Source: Rhodopirellula islandica (GTDB lineage Bacteria > Planctomycetota > Planctomycetia > Pirellulales > Pirellulaceae). From it: a DNA stretch of 64,000 nucleotides. Within the stretch, counting starts at the first letter, position 1. The number at the start of each line of letters is the position of its first letter. A model generated the notes under the pieces. The model made no database searches. It was given only the letters and a program-made list of their open reading frames with translations, and was not told the origin of the DNA. Of this stretch, positions 16,997-26,103 are shown piece by piece. Position numbers and translations under genes: made by a program. The stretch is from NCBI RefSeq assembly GCF_001027925.1, contig NZ_LECT01000031.1, forward strand, positions 62,001 to 126,000, in the 5' to 3' direction.

Positions 16997-17119
16997 GCAG
17001 GTACGCAGGTGTCATCGGGTATGTGAGCCGTTTGGCGTTAGCCACGGTTCCCACGCAAAACCGGGGCTAACGCCCAAACGGCTCACAAGGCGAAACTCAA
17101 TCATTCCTGCGTACCTGCT
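16996..17119 (+). repeat. Palindromic element, family B copy 4 (124 bp)
   Basis: Perfect 14-bp terminal inverted repeats AGCAGGTACGCAGG / CCTGCGTACCTGCT, with TA directly outside both ends (16994-16995 and 17120-17121). Inside, a second near-perfect pair GTGAGCCGTTTGGCGTTAGCC-type / GGCTAACGCCCAAACGG makes this copy more symmetrical than B1-B3. It lies between the convergent porin and nadB genes, and its left TA is part of the porin stop codon. Confidence 0.85.
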
Positions 17120-17168
17120 TAGAGTGAGGTAGCGGGACTGAGAGAGAACCAATTCAAGTCGGCATATT

Positions 17169-18851
17169 TCAATCGGCGGTCGAGTTTGCTTGCGTCGATT
17201 CGCGTGTGATCACGGGCGAGGTCATCGGTTCGCCTTTTTGGGGCATGCCACCGTCCACATCGACTTGCACGCTGAGGTGGCAACGCCAGTTCTCGTCATC
17301 GGGTTCGGGGAAGTCGCTGCGGAGATGAACGCCACGTGACTCGGTCCGTGCCAGTGCCGAGGATGCCATGCAGTGGGCGGTCAGCAACAAGTTTTGGAGT
17401 TCCCAGCCTTCCACTTTGTCGAATTGATGCCGCATCACGTAAGCCGCAAGCGATCGGATTTGGCTGTCGGCCTGCCGCAACCCTTCGGCGTCGCGTTGTA
17501 CACCGACCAACCGGCCCATCAGGCTTTTTAGGGAGACGCGAACGTCGGCGATGTCGAACGATTCACTGAGTGTGTGGTCGGCATGTTGAATGCGACGGGC
17601 GACCATCTTGTGCGGCCCTTCCGCGGCCGATCGACTGGCCGCTTCTCCGGCGTGTGCCCCGTAGACCAACCCTTCCAGCAAACTGTTGCTGGCGAGACGG
17701 TTGGCACCGTGCAAACCGGAGCTGGTGGCTTCGCCTGCGGCCCACAATCCAGGCAGACTGGTTCGCCCCAGCATGTCGACTCGAACGCCACCAATCATGT
17801 AGTGAGCGCCAGGGCGAACGGGGATGCGGTCGGTCGCGATGTCCAAGCCAAACTTGCCACAAGTTTCCGCGATGCCGGGAAAACGAGTGCGAACGTGTTC
17901 CGCGTTGAGATGCGACAGGTCCAAGTACACGCAGGGGTGCGCGGTTTCGTTCATTTGGTTGACGATCGATTGGCTGACCACATCCCGCGGTGCCAGTTCG
18001 CCGCGAGAGTCGTAGTCGGGCATGAATCGATGTCCGGTCGCGTCTCGCAAGTACGCCCCATCGCCACGCAGGGCCTCGGTGATCAGCGACCGCGAGGAAC
18101 CAGCGATGTAGAGGACCGTCGGGTGAAATTGAATGAATTCCATGTCCCGCAATTGGACACCGGCCCGGTAAGCCAATGAGGTGCCATCCCCGGTGGCGAC
18201 GGGCGGGTTGGTCGATTCCCGGTAGACTTGGCCGACGCCGCCGGTGCAAAGAATTGTTTCCTTGGCCCAGACCATTGTGGGACGACCGTCGGGGGTGACC
18301 ACGATCGCTCCGTGGCAGCGACCTTCTTGGCTGAGCAAATCGACGGTGAACGCGTTTTCCCAAATGTCGATGTTGGCGGCTTCCCGCGAACGAGCGATCA
18401 CGGCCCGCATGACTTCGCGGCCGGTCGCGTCGCCCATCGCGTGGACGATGCGTTCGTGGCTGTGGCCGCCTTCCCGGCCAAGAGCCAATTCACCTTCGCG
18501 TTTGTCGAACTGGGTGCCCCAGTGAATCAGTTCTTCGATTCGGCGGGGCCCCTCGTGGATGACACGCGCCACCACAGCGGGATCGCAAAGGTTTCCACCC
18601 GCGATCAGCGTGTCTCGGATATGATCATCAAAGCAATCTTCGGGATCCAAGACCCCGGCGATGCCGCCTTGAGCGTAGTTGCTGTTGGATTCTCGCAGTT
18701 CGTCTTTGGTGACGACCAAAACGGAAAGGTTCGGTTCCACCGCGTTGGCTGCCCGCAGGCCTGCCAAACCACCTCCGATGACCAACACATCTGTGAAACG
18801 ATGAAGGGCTCTTCGCGAATCAAAAGGCAAAAGATACCGGGGAGTGATCAT
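17169..18851 (-). CDS. nadB: L-aspartate oxidase
   Basis: A 560-residue flavoprotein that oxidises L-aspartate to iminoaspartate, the first step of quinolinate and NAD synthesis. The FAD-binding motif VIGGGLAGLRAA lies at 24-35, and the family signatures SNSNYAQGGIAG, GREGGHSHERIVHA and GELAPRDVVSQ are all present. The C-terminal helical domain (from about residue 430) is complete. No signal peptide, so cytosolic. Length fits the family. It is divergent from psd with only 123 bases between. No nadA or nadC is visible in the window. Confidence 0.95.
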   Translation of the reverse strand: MITPRYLLPFDSRRALHRFTDVLVIGGGLAGLRAANAVEPNLSVLVVTKDELRESNSNYAQGGIAGVLDPEDCFDDHIRDTLIAGGNLCDPAVVARVIHEGPRRIEELIHWGTQFDKREGELALGREGGHSHERIVHAMGDATGREVMRAVIARSREAANIDIWENAFTVDLLSQEGRCHGAIVVTPDGRPTMVWAKETILCTGGVGQVYRESTNPPVATGDGTSLAYRAGVQLRDMEFIQFHPTVLYIAGSSRSLITEALRGDGAYLRDATGHRFMPDYDSRGELAPRDVVSQSIVNQMNETAHPCVYLDLSHLNAEHVRTRFPGIAETCGKFGLDIATDRIPVRPGAHYMIGGVRVDMLGRTSLPGLWAAGEATSSGLHGANRLASNSLLEGLVYGAHAGEAASRSAAEGPHKMVARRIQHADHTLSESFDIADVRVSLKSLMGRLVGVQRDAEGLRQADSQIRSLAAYVMRHQFDKVEGWELQNLLLTAHCMASSALARTESRGVHLRSDFPEPDDENWRCHLSVQVDVDGGMPQKGEPMTSPVITRESTQANSTAD

Positions 18852-18974
18852 CGTCCATCCATCGTGTTAACAAATTCGAGCGCGAGTGTTCTCGACAATT
18901 TCACAGTGTAACCAGTACGCTTCCTGCTGACCGGCCCCCTGCCAAGCCGTCGTTTTGGCTTTCATATTGAATCC

Positions 18975-19970
18975 ATGGCCAGCTTTTTGACCTCCAACGC
19001 TTCCATCCCGCTCGACGACCCGAATCCGCTGACCACGGATGCGCTCGCATCGGAAGTACCTGCCATGGATCCATCGTTGAAATCGATCCAGCCCGGTGGC
19101 GGCGTGGTGATGTCGGTCGAGTTGGCATGGGGGAGAGTCCGGCGAGCATGGCTGAGAGCGGTCCGTCCCAAGTACGTGGCCAAAATGCGAGATCGTCGCC
19201 AGGGGCATCGCGGCGAGTTGCCGTTCGATCCGGTGGATTCGCGAGACATGAAATACTATCGCAACCAAGACAGTTATTGGTGGGCAGATGCCGATGACCC
19301 GTTTCTCTGGCGGGAGTCGCTCCCGTTTGTACGGGTTGGGTTAGCCGAGATGATCGTGCTGACCTCCGCTTCGCTTGTCCTGGCCGTTCTTTTCGGGTGG
19401 TTCTGGTGGCCCCTGTCCGTGCCGTTCCTGGCCGTCGCTTGCCTGGTGGCGTGGTACTTTCGGAATCCGCGCCGCAAAGTTCCGGACACGTTTGGCACGG
19501 TGGTGTCCCCCGCGGACGGCAAACTGGTTGAGATTGCCGAAGTCGATGACCCAATCATAGGGGCGGCGATCCGTTTTCGAATCTTCTTGTCGATTTTCAA
19601 TGTGCATGCCAATCGAATTGCGATGCCGGGCAAAGTCGTGCGGGTTCGATACCGCCCGGGGAAATTTTTGAATTTGTGGCGTTCCGAATCGTCCAAAGAA
19701 AACGAAAACATGGACGTGGAGTTGGAATGTCCTGAAATTGGCGGCCGAATTGTCCGGATTCGGCAGGTCACTGGTCAATTCGCGCGAAGAATTGTCTGCT
19801 GGGCTCGCGTGGGCGATGTTTTGCAACGCGGAGAAATATTCGGAATGATTAAACTGGGTTCGCGAACCGAGTTGGTGATCCCTCGCGACGAAGCCCTCGA
19901 GATCGTGGCTCAAGTCGGTGAAAAGGTGAGTGCCGGCTCGACTGTGTTCGCCCGTTATCAACAAGGTTGA
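18975..19970 (+). CDS. psd: Phosphatidylserine decarboxylase proenzyme, N-terminally extended
   Basis: Makes phosphatidylethanolamine from phosphatidylserine, after self-cleavage to a pyruvoyl enzyme. The 331-residue protein ends with a complete short-type Psd domain (about 165-331): VVSPADGKLVEI, FLSIFNVHANRI and KLGSRTELVIP, where cleavage between Gly295 and Ser296 would create the pyruvoyl group. The first 110 residues are an extension not needed by short Psd enzymes. Hydrophobic segments at about 124-160 would anchor it in the inner membrane. The next gene, pssA, starts five bases after the stop codon, so product and substrate synthesis are coupled. Confidence 0.93.
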   Translation: MASFLTSNASIPLDDPNPLTTDALASEVPAMDPSLKSIQPGGGVVMSVELAWGRVRRAWLRAVRPKYVAKMRDRRQGHRGELPFDPVDSRDMKYYRNQDSYWWADADDPFLWRESLPFVRVGLAEMIVLTSASLVLAVLFGWFWWPLSVPFLAVACLVAWYFRNPRRKVPDTFGTVVSPADGKLVEIAEVDDPIIGAAIRFRIFLSIFNVHANRIAMPGKVVRVRYRPGKFLNLWRSESSKENENMDVELECPEIGGRIVRIRQVTGQFARRIVCWARVGDVLQRGEIFGMIKLGSRTELVIPRDEALEIVAQVGEKVSAGSTVFARYQQG

Positions 19971-19975
19971 TCGAA

Positions 19976-20944
19976 ATGAGCGAACTGAAACCACGACCTC
20001 CCTTCCTGGACGACGACAGCGTCGACGACGAATCCGACCTCATCCAAGAAGATGAGTTTGTGGATCGTTCGAAATTTGGACGTCGCCGCAAACGTCGCTC
20101 CGGCAAACGTCGGCGGTTGACCCTGGCGGTGTTGCCCACGTTGTTGACGCTGGGCAATGGCGTTTGTGGATTGGCGGCGATTGCGATCGCGGTCAGCACG
20201 GGAACGTTGGATTGGACCCCCGAGTCCAAACTCTTTGCGGCCGGTTTGCTGATCTTTGGCGGCATGTTGTTTGACGCCTTGGACGGGTCAGCGGCGAGAT
20301 TGACCGGTCAGGCCAGCCGGTTTGGCGCGGAGTTGGATTCTCTGTGCGATGCGGTGACGTTTGGTGTCGCACCAGCGGTCATCGTCTGGCGGATCAGTGA
20401 CGTGTTGCTGCAACGTTTGACTTGGGGCATTGGCGTTCTGTTCGCACTTTGTGTGTTGATTCGGTTGGCTCGCTTCAACGTGGAAACCCCAGAAGACGAC
20501 GACCACGAGGGATTCGAAGGATTGCCTTCCCCCGCCGCGGCCGGAACGATCGCCGCCTTTGCGATCGCGATCCCAGACCTGGCTGATTTCGCAGTGGGGG
20601 AAAGCTATCCCGAATGGATCCATTCGTTAGCGGGCATCGCGTTGGATGCGTCGCACTACGTGATTCCAACCTTGGCGTTGGTGCTGGCGTTCCTGATGGT
20701 GTCTCGTTACGAGTATCCCCACGTGTTCGCGCAATTGGTTCGGGGACGACGAGCGCCGCATCAAATTGGACAAGCTCTCTTTGCGGTCGTTGGAATTTTG
20801 TTGTTGCACTGGGTCGCGCTTCCGGTGGTGTTCTGCTACTTCGCCTTCACGTCGCCGATTCGGTCTTTGTTGCAACGCAAGCAGTCGCCTCCGGGTTCTT
20901 CGTCAACGAGCTCTCCTTCTCCGTCGTCGGCTGAAGGCGGATGA
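19976..20944 (+). CDS. pssA: CDP-diacylglycerol-serine O-phosphatidyltransferase
   Basis: Condenses CDP-diacylglycerol with serine to give phosphatidylserine, the substrate of the psd product. The 322-residue protein has an acidic-then-basic N-terminus (to about 45) and then several membrane helices. The CDP-alcohol phosphotransferase motif is intact (DALDGSAAR, then GAELDSLCD). The ATG at 19976 is preferred over a TTG at 19967 that overlaps psd. It overlaps the next gene by four bases (ATGA), indicating one operon. Confidence 0.94.
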   Translation: MSELKPRPPFLDDDSVDDESDLIQEDEFVDRSKFGRRRKRRSGKRRRLTLAVLPTLLTLGNGVCGLAAIAIAVSTGTLDWTPESKLFAAGLLIFGGMLFDALDGSAARLTGQASRFGAELDSLCDAVTFGVAPAVIVWRISDVLLQRLTWGIGVLFALCVLIRLARFNVETPEDDDHEGFEGLPSPAAAGTIAAFAIAIPDLADFAVGESYPEWIHSLAGIALDASHYVIPTLALVLAFLMVSRYEYPHVFAQLVRGRRAPHQIGQALFAVVGILLLHWVALPVVFCYFAFTSPIRSLLQRKQSPPGSSSTSSPSPSSAEGG

Positions 20945-22041
20945 TCGTCCGTTGGTTGATCGGTCTGTCGCTGGGCACCCTGATCATCGCAGCAACATCG
21001 CCATGGTTCGTGCGCAGCTATGTGCCGCGTCAGTACGATGAGGTTCGACAGCGAGTGTTGCTGAGCCCTGGCGAATCGTATCGCTGGCGAGCCGAGGGCT
21101 ATGCGACGACTGCGATCGGTCCGCATGGGATGATGGGGCGAACCAACTTGCCTGTGGCAACGGATTCGCAGTCGCCACGAGCAACCGTGATTGCTCTCTG
21201 GGGAGACTCGCAAGCCGAAGGGGTTTGCGTCCCTGATCCAGAAAAGTTGTGGCAACAGCTTCAATTGGACCTGCGATATCAATCCGGTCGGGATGAGTTG
21301 GCACGCTCGCCGGTGCAGGTCCTGCCGTTGGCAAGCAGCGGTGATGACGTGGCTGACTGGACCGCTGAGTTGCCGCTGAGCGAAGCGGGGTTCGCAGTGG
21401 ATGAACACGTCATTCTGCTTTGCGAGATGGTGGACATGATGGGCCGGCAGGAGACGCCCGGGGGCAGGGCACCAGTGGATTCGTCCCAGATCGCAAGGAT
21501 GAACCAAGTGACACGCTGGGTTCCAGACTTCGTCCTGCATGCGGGCCGGAATCTGGTCACCGATCCGGACACACTGGCTCCGCGACGACTGCGGTTTGGC
21601 CTGGGGCCAATTCGTTGTTTGGAGGAACCAACGCGGATCACCTTGGAAGACCAGGTCGATCGAGCTGCTGCGGAACGCTGGATCCCGGACAGTTTGGTCT
21701 CGCTGCGAGATGCGACGACGAAACCGCTGTGGATCGTTTACGCACCGCGTTGCCCAGTGGTCATGGACGGAAGGTTGCGTTGGGAAGATCCGGACGACCT
21801 TCTTTGGGGAATTGTCCAGCAACATGCGGCGGAACAATCCATCCAGGTCATTGATTGTCGGCCTGCGTTTCGCGAATCCGTGCGACGCGGTGTCTTCCCT
21901 CACGGATTCCAGAACGGACGGATTGGGAACGGGCACCTCAATCCAGTTGGCTATCGATTGATCGCCCGCGAATTCGCGAAGCGTTGGAAGGCATTTCCAC
22001 GTGGTGACCGCTCGCTGGTGAACGCTGGAGGCCCCGAGTGA
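20941..22041 (+). CDS. Membrane-anchored SGNH-hydrolase-like protein, MBOAT partner
   Basis: A 366-residue protein with an N-terminal membrane anchor (about 4-22) and an extracytoplasmic domain. VIALWGDSQAEG (around residues 82-93) is the block I serine motif of SGNH hydrolases. The final catalytic block reads GNGHLNPVGY, where related proteins usually have an Asp shortly before the His; here it is Asn. Such proteins often accompany MBOAT acyltransferases such as AlgI and complete O-acylation of polysaccharides. It overlaps both neighbours by four bases, so it should act with the MBOAT protein that follows. Confidence 0.75.
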   Translation: MIVRWLIGLSLGTLIIAATSPWFVRSYVPRQYDEVRQRVLLSPGESYRWRAEGYATTAIGPHGMMGRTNLPVATDSQSPRATVIALWGDSQAEGVCVPDPEKLWQQLQLDLRYQSGRDELARSPVQVLPLASSGDDVADWTAELPLSEAGFAVDEHVILLCEMVDMMGRQETPGGRAPVDSSQIARMNQVTRWVPDFVLHAGRNLVTDPDTLAPRRLRFGLGPIRCLEEPTRITLEDQVDRAAAERWIPDSLVSLRDATTKPLWIVYAPRCPVVMDGRLRWEDPDDLLWGIVQQHAAEQSIQVIDCRPAFRESVRRGVFPHGFQNGRIGNGHLNPVGYRLIAREFAKRWKAFPRGDRSLVNAGGPE

Positions 22042-23456
22042 ATTTCACGCAACTCGAGTTTCTCTGCTTTTTGGCAGTTGTCGTTTCCATCGCGTGGATG
22101 CTGCGTGGACGTGTGGCTCGCAATGGTCTGTTGTTGCTGGCGAGCTACTACTTCTACGCGTACTGGGACGTTCGTTTCTGCGGCTTGTTGCTGTTATCGA
22201 CCGCGGTGGATTTCTTTGTCGCGAAACGAATTGCCGCGAGTGAGGAAGACTCGACCCGCAAGCGTTGGTTGGTGTGCAGTTTAATCGTCAACCTTGGGAT
22301 GCTGGGGTTCTTCAAGTACTTCAACTTCTTCCTTGAGACCGCTGAACCGCTTGTTCGTTCTTTGGGGATGAACGCGTCGACGTTGCCAATTGTGTTGCCG
22401 GTGGGGATCTCGTTCTTCACGTTTCAAACGCTCAGTTACACGATCGATGTGTATCGCCGGAAGATGTCACCGACCGACAATCTGTTGGATTTCGCATTGT
22501 ACGTGGCGTTCTTTCCGCAATTGGTGGCGGGGCCAATTGTCCGTGCCGCTCATCTGTTACCGCAATTGGCAGTGAGCCCCACGTGGAATTCCAAGCGAAT
22601 GTACAACGGCGGGCAGCAGTTGCTTCGCGGTGCGGTGAAGAAGGTCTTGATCGCGGATCATCTGGCAGATCTCGTCGATGGGGTTTTCGCGGGACCGGAG
22701 CTGTATCATCCCGCGACCGTGTGGTTGGCTGTGTTCGCTTACGCCGGGCAGATTTACTATGACTTTTCTGGGTACAGCGACATGGCGATCGGGATCGCCA
22801 AGATGTTGGGGTACCGCTTTCCCGTCAACTTTCGCCACCCTTATCTTTCGACCTCGGTGGGTGAGTTTTGGCATCGGTGGCACATCACGTTGTCCACCTG
22901 GTTGCGAGATTACTTGTTCATCCCGCTGGGTGGTTCTCGCGGTCCTGCTTCGCAAACGAATCGCAACCTGATGATCACGATGACCCTGGGTGGGTTGTGG
23001 CACGGAGCCGCGCTGACGTTTGTCTGCTGGGGCGTTTGGCACGGTTTGGCCCTGGTGGTAGCGCGCGCCAAGCGGTTGCCCCTGCCGCGAGTGGCCGGTT
23101 GGTGTGCAACGATGAGTGTCGTACTGTTTGGCTGGGTTTTGTTCCGGGCGAGCTCGTTTCAGAGCGCGGTCGCGATCTATCGCGGATTGATCGGCTTGAC
23201 GGCACCGGTGCCGATGTTGGGGGTGGTGGGCGGCACATGGGCGGAGGCTGGCACGATTCTTTGGTTGCCGCCACTGCCGTTGATGGCGCTCGGATGCATG
23301 GTGGCGGAGCACTTGGTTTGGCGAACTCGCGGACGACGATGGATGCGATTGCCCGCGGATCGTTGGTTCACGCCCGTCGCGACTGCCGTGATGATCTGGG
23401 CGTTGGTGTTGTACGCTCCGCGTGGCTTTCGACCGTTTGTTTACTTTCAGTTCTGA
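22038..23456 (+). CDS. MBOAT family O-acyltransferase (AlgI-like)
   Basis: A 472-residue polytopic membrane protein of the type that carries acyl groups, usually acetyl, across the inner membrane onto polysaccharides. The family region is clear: YYDFSGYSDMAIGIA, FWHRWHITLSTWLRDY and the catalytic histidine in GGLWHGAAL. The start is a GTG overlapping the previous stop (GTGA), so translation is coupled. Downstream lies a convergent gene only eight bases away. In this operon the acceptor could be an exopolysaccharide, a cell-wall polymer or a lipid head group; the sequence does not decide. Confidence 0.92.
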   Translation: MNFTQLEFLCFLAVVVSIAWMLRGRVARNGLLLLASYYFYAYWDVRFCGLLLLSTAVDFFVAKRIAASEEDSTRKRWLVCSLIVNLGMLGFFKYFNFFLETAEPLVRSLGMNASTLPIVLPVGISFFTFQTLSYTIDVYRRKMSPTDNLLDFALYVAFFPQLVAGPIVRAAHLLPQLAVSPTWNSKRMYNGGQQLLRGAVKKVLIADHLADLVDGVFAGPELYHPATVWLAVFAYAGQIYYDFSGYSDMAIGIAKMLGYRFPVNFRHPYLSTSVGEFWHRWHITLSTWLRDYLFIPLGGSRGPASQTNRNLMITMTLGGLWHGAALTFVCWGVWHGLALVVARAKRLPLPRVAGWCATMSVVLFGWVLFRASSFQSAVAIYRGLIGLTAPVPMLGVVGGTWAEAGTILWLPPLPLMALGCMVAEHLVWRTRGRRWMRLPADRWFTPVATAVMIWALVLYAPRGFRPFVYFQF

Positions 23457-23464
23457 CCGTTTGC

Positions 23465-24376
23465 TCAACGGTTTTTCCAATCGATGCCGGATAAGTTTGC
23501 GATGGCCAGCGCGAGTGCGTGCGTGCCGTCTCGCTCGTGCCCTTGAGCGGCGACGGATTGATAGAGTTGTTCTGCCAAGGCCAAACCTGGCATGGATAGC
23601 TTCATCGCACGACATTCAGCCAAGGCAATTCCCATGTCTTTCAAAAAGTGCTCGACATAGAAACCAGGGTCGAACTGGTTGTCAATGATTCGCGGCCCCA
23701 AGTTGCTCAAAGACCAACTGCCCGCCGCACCTGAGCCAACCGATTGCATCACGGTCGGCAAGTCCAGGCCTGCTTTGTGACCGTAGACGAGTGCTTCGCA
23801 GACGCCGATCATGTTGGTCGCGATCAAAATTTGATTGACCATTTTGGTGTGCTGGCCTGCGCCAGGGCCGCCTTGGTGGACGACGGTTTTGCCCATCAAA
23901 TCCAAACAGGGTTGGATTGTCTCGAGTGCTCGCTTGCTTCCGCCGACCATGATCGACAGGGTGCCGCCCCGTGCCCCGGTGTCACCGCCGGAAACGGGGG
24001 CGTCAAGCGAGTCGACTTCCCGTTTGGCGGCCTGCTCTGCGATTTCGACGGCCAAGGATGGTTGGCTGGTGGTCATGTCCACCAGCACATTGCCAGGTTT
24101 GCAGCCTGCCAGCACACCTGTTTCCGGATCGAGGATGACTTCTCGGACATCGTGTGGATAACCGACGATGGTGAAAATGAGATCACTGTTCGCGGCGACG
24201 TCTTTGGGGGTGCTGAACCAACTCGCACCCTGTTGGAGCAACGACTCGGCTTTTGCCAACGTACGGGTCGTCAGAGCGACCTCGTAGCCGGCATCGAGCA
24301 GATGCCCACACATACTGGCCCCCATCACTCCCGTGCCGATCCATCCAATTTTGGGGAGCGATTGATCGTTGGCCAT
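23465..24376 (-). CDS. 3-hydroxyisobutyrate-dehydrogenase-family oxidoreductase
   Basis: A 303-residue NAD(P)-dependent beta-hydroxyacid dehydrogenase. The Rossmann motif [10 protein letters not shown] lies at about 12-21, the substrate-binding signature [14 protein letters not shown] at about 122-135, and the catalytic lysine in [11 protein letters not shown] at about 170-180. Relatives act on 3-hydroxyisobutyrate, tartronate semialdehyde, L-threonate or D-glycerate-type acids; substrate is not readable here. It begins six bases after the NHL-repeat gene, so they are probably cotranscribed. It could serve the sugar-acid operon at 40.4-47 kb, but that is conjecture. Confidence 0.88.
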   Translation of the reverse strand: MANDQSLPKIGWIGTGVMGASMCGHLLDAGYEVALTTRTLAKAESLLQQGASWFSTPKDVAANSDLIFTIVGYPHDVREVILDPETGVLAGCKPGNVLVDMTTSQPSLAVEIAEQAAKREVDSLDAPVSGGDTGARGGTLSIMVGGSKRALETIQPCLDLMGKTVVHQGGPGAGQHTKMVNQILIATNMIGVCEALVYGHKAGLDLPTVMQSVGSGAAGSWSLSNLGPRIIDNQFDPGFYVEHFLKDMGIALAECRAMKLSMPGLALAEQLYQSVAAQGHERDGTHALALAIANLSGIDWKNR

Positions 24377-24382
24377 GAGCTT

Positions 24383-25435
24383 TCACTTGGTGAGGGGAAC
24401 TCGCAAGATGCGATGGTTGAAACTGTCGGCAATGTAAAGTTGATCGTTGTGAATGCAAACGCCGTGGGGCCGACGAAGGGTGTATTCGCCTAGATTCAAG
24501 GTTTGCACAACGTCGGTATGTGGATCGTAAACGCGAATCACATGGTTGACGTCGTCGGCGATGAAGACAAGCCCATCGTCACCGACGTCCATGTGCTTGG
24601 GACCATTGAAGCTGGCTTGGTCAGCGTCGCCGTCTGCCTTGCCCTTTTGCCCGCTTCCCGCCAGTGTCGTGATGCTGCCATTGGCTTCGACGCGGCGGAG
24701 ACGATTGCCGTTGCGTTCCAGCACGAGCAAACGACCGTCAGGGGCCAACTCCACCGCACGGGGATCTCTGAACTTGGCGGTTTGCCCAGCTAGGATCGAA
24801 ACCGTTCCCGATGCGAGATCGATTGACCGGACGACTTGATTGCCGATGTCCGCGATCAGCAAACGATTTTGCTTCGCGTCCAAGGTGATGCAAATTGGTT
24901 CTCGAAAGGTCGCTTGTTTCCGGTTCACGTTGTCGGTCGCCGGCCCTGATTTGCCATGGCCAGCAAAACTGTCCACGATCCACTCGCCTTGATCGTTCTG
25001 CATCAAACGGCGAACGGAATGGTTCGCATGATCCGACAAATACAGAACGTCGTTGCCATCAATCACCAGATTGTGCAACTTATTGAATCGTGCTTCGCGA
25101 GCAGGACCGTCAACGTATCCCAAAGCGTTCGGCTCGGTTGCCGATTCCGGCCCAGCGATCACTTCCGGTTTGGTCGGGTCGTTGGGAGGGCATCGCAAAA
25201 CTCGGCCTCCATCAAATTCGACAATCCACATCTGGTTCTGGGAATCAAACTCCACTGCAAACGGAGTCCGTAGCGGTCCCGGGGCGGGAGCGTTTTCTGG
25301 AGCCGGTTCGGTTGGCCCGATCAGCACTTCAACAGGCAGAACAGGTAAGTCGTCAGCCAGTAGCATTGGCAGGGGGGCAAGTAACGCGATCGCTGCAAAC
25401 GCGAGGACGAGGTTGCGAAGCAAGTGGGGCTGCAT
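24383..25435 (-). CDS. Exported NHL-repeat beta-propeller protein
   Basis: A 350-residue protein with a signal peptide (about 1-27, ending LLADD). The rest repeats a propeller-blade pattern, for example FNKLHNLVIDGNDVLYLSD, FREPICITLDAKQNRLLIAD, FRDPRAVELAPDGRLLVLE, FNGPKHMDVGDDGLVFIAD and RPHGVCIHNDQLYIAD. It looks like a six-bladed NHL propeller, a family that binds ligands or, in some members, has lyase or lactonase activity. No catalytic set is obvious. Likely periplasmic. It is upstream of, and closely spaced with, a hydroxyacid dehydrogenase. Confidence 0.85.
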   Translation of the reverse strand: MQPHLLRNLVLAFAAIALLAPLPMLLADDLPVLPVEVLIGPTEPAPENAPAPGPLRTPFAVEFDSQNQMWIVEFDGGRVLRCPPNDPTKPEVIAGPESATEPNALGYVDGPAREARFNKLHNLVIDGNDVLYLSDHANHSVRRLMQNDQGEWIVDSFAGHGKSGPATDNVNRKQATFREPICITLDAKQNRLLIADIGNQVVRSIDLASGTVSILAGQTAKFRDPRAVELAPDGRLLVLERNGNRLRRVEANGSITTLAGSGQKGKADGDADQASFNGPKHMDVGDDGLVFIADDVNHVIRVYDPHTDVVQTLNLGEYTLRRPHGVCIHNDQLYIADSFNHRILRVPLTK

Positions 25436-25709
25436 GATGGAATCGGTGGGGAGGTAGGTGGGAGGGGATTGGTCAGGACCAGCTTTGCTCGCTCACGAGG
25501 CGGGTTGTGACAAGGTGGGCTTGCTAGCAAGAGCCATCGCGAACCAACCAAGCCAGACGCCGAGACCAGTTTGAGATGGGCAGGGAACTGGCCGGGGTGT
25601 GCGGACACACACTATAGATCAATGAATCCATTCCGTGTGCACTCGTTGGGTCGCCGACGAGAGGGCAATCCATTCAGGCAGCGGCTCAATCGGACGCAGG
25701 CCGGCATTG

Positions 25710-26072
25710 CTATTGGTATCGTTCGCGGACTTCGGGGAGCGGGTAGTCGGTGACGTCTCGGTCGCCGTCCTCGGCATTGATTTCCCACAGGCGTTGATAG
25801 CCCCGAGTGACCAATTCAACCATTGCTTCGGCGTGGTTCGAGTCAAGTTCGGAGAGTGCAAATGGCCCCGCAACCGAGCTCGGTTCGACTCGTTCATCGC
25901 GGATGCACTGCGCGAGGATAGGATTGCAGCGGATGTGTCGCTCAGGAGAAACATGGAGCTTTTCGGGATCAAGGTGTCCGATGACGTAGCGAAGGTAGAG
26001 ATCGCTGTCGACGATTGACATCACATCTTCGCCGCACACTTCGCATCGATAGCCTTCGTCACACTTGGCCAA
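25710..26072 (-). CDS. Small cysteine-rich conserved hypothetical protein
   Basis: A 120-residue soluble protein. Cys10 and Cys13 form a CxxC pair in YRCEVCGEDV; a later RHIRCNPILAQC segment adds two cysteines and a histidine, so one zinc site is plausible. The remainder is acidic with no known domain. It starts 31 bases after the giant FtsK-like gene on the same strand and is probably the last gene of that transcript, which suggests a shared process. I recognise the style as a conserved planctomycete protein but no function. Confidence 0.72.
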   Translation of the reverse strand: MAKCDEGYRCEVCGEDVMSIVDSDLYLRYVIGHLDPEKLHVSPERHIRCNPILAQCIRDERVEPSSVAGPFALSELDSNHAEAMVELVTRGYQRLWEINAEDGDRDVTDYPLPEVRERYQ

Positions 26073-26103
26073 GAGAACATTCCGAACGAGAAAAAGTTGA
26101 GAG

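Noticed and set aside
20836-23615. Long minus-strand frames opposite the SGNH and MBOAT genes
   Set aside because: Both lie wholly over genes with strong family motifs and overlapping starts and stops on the plus strand.
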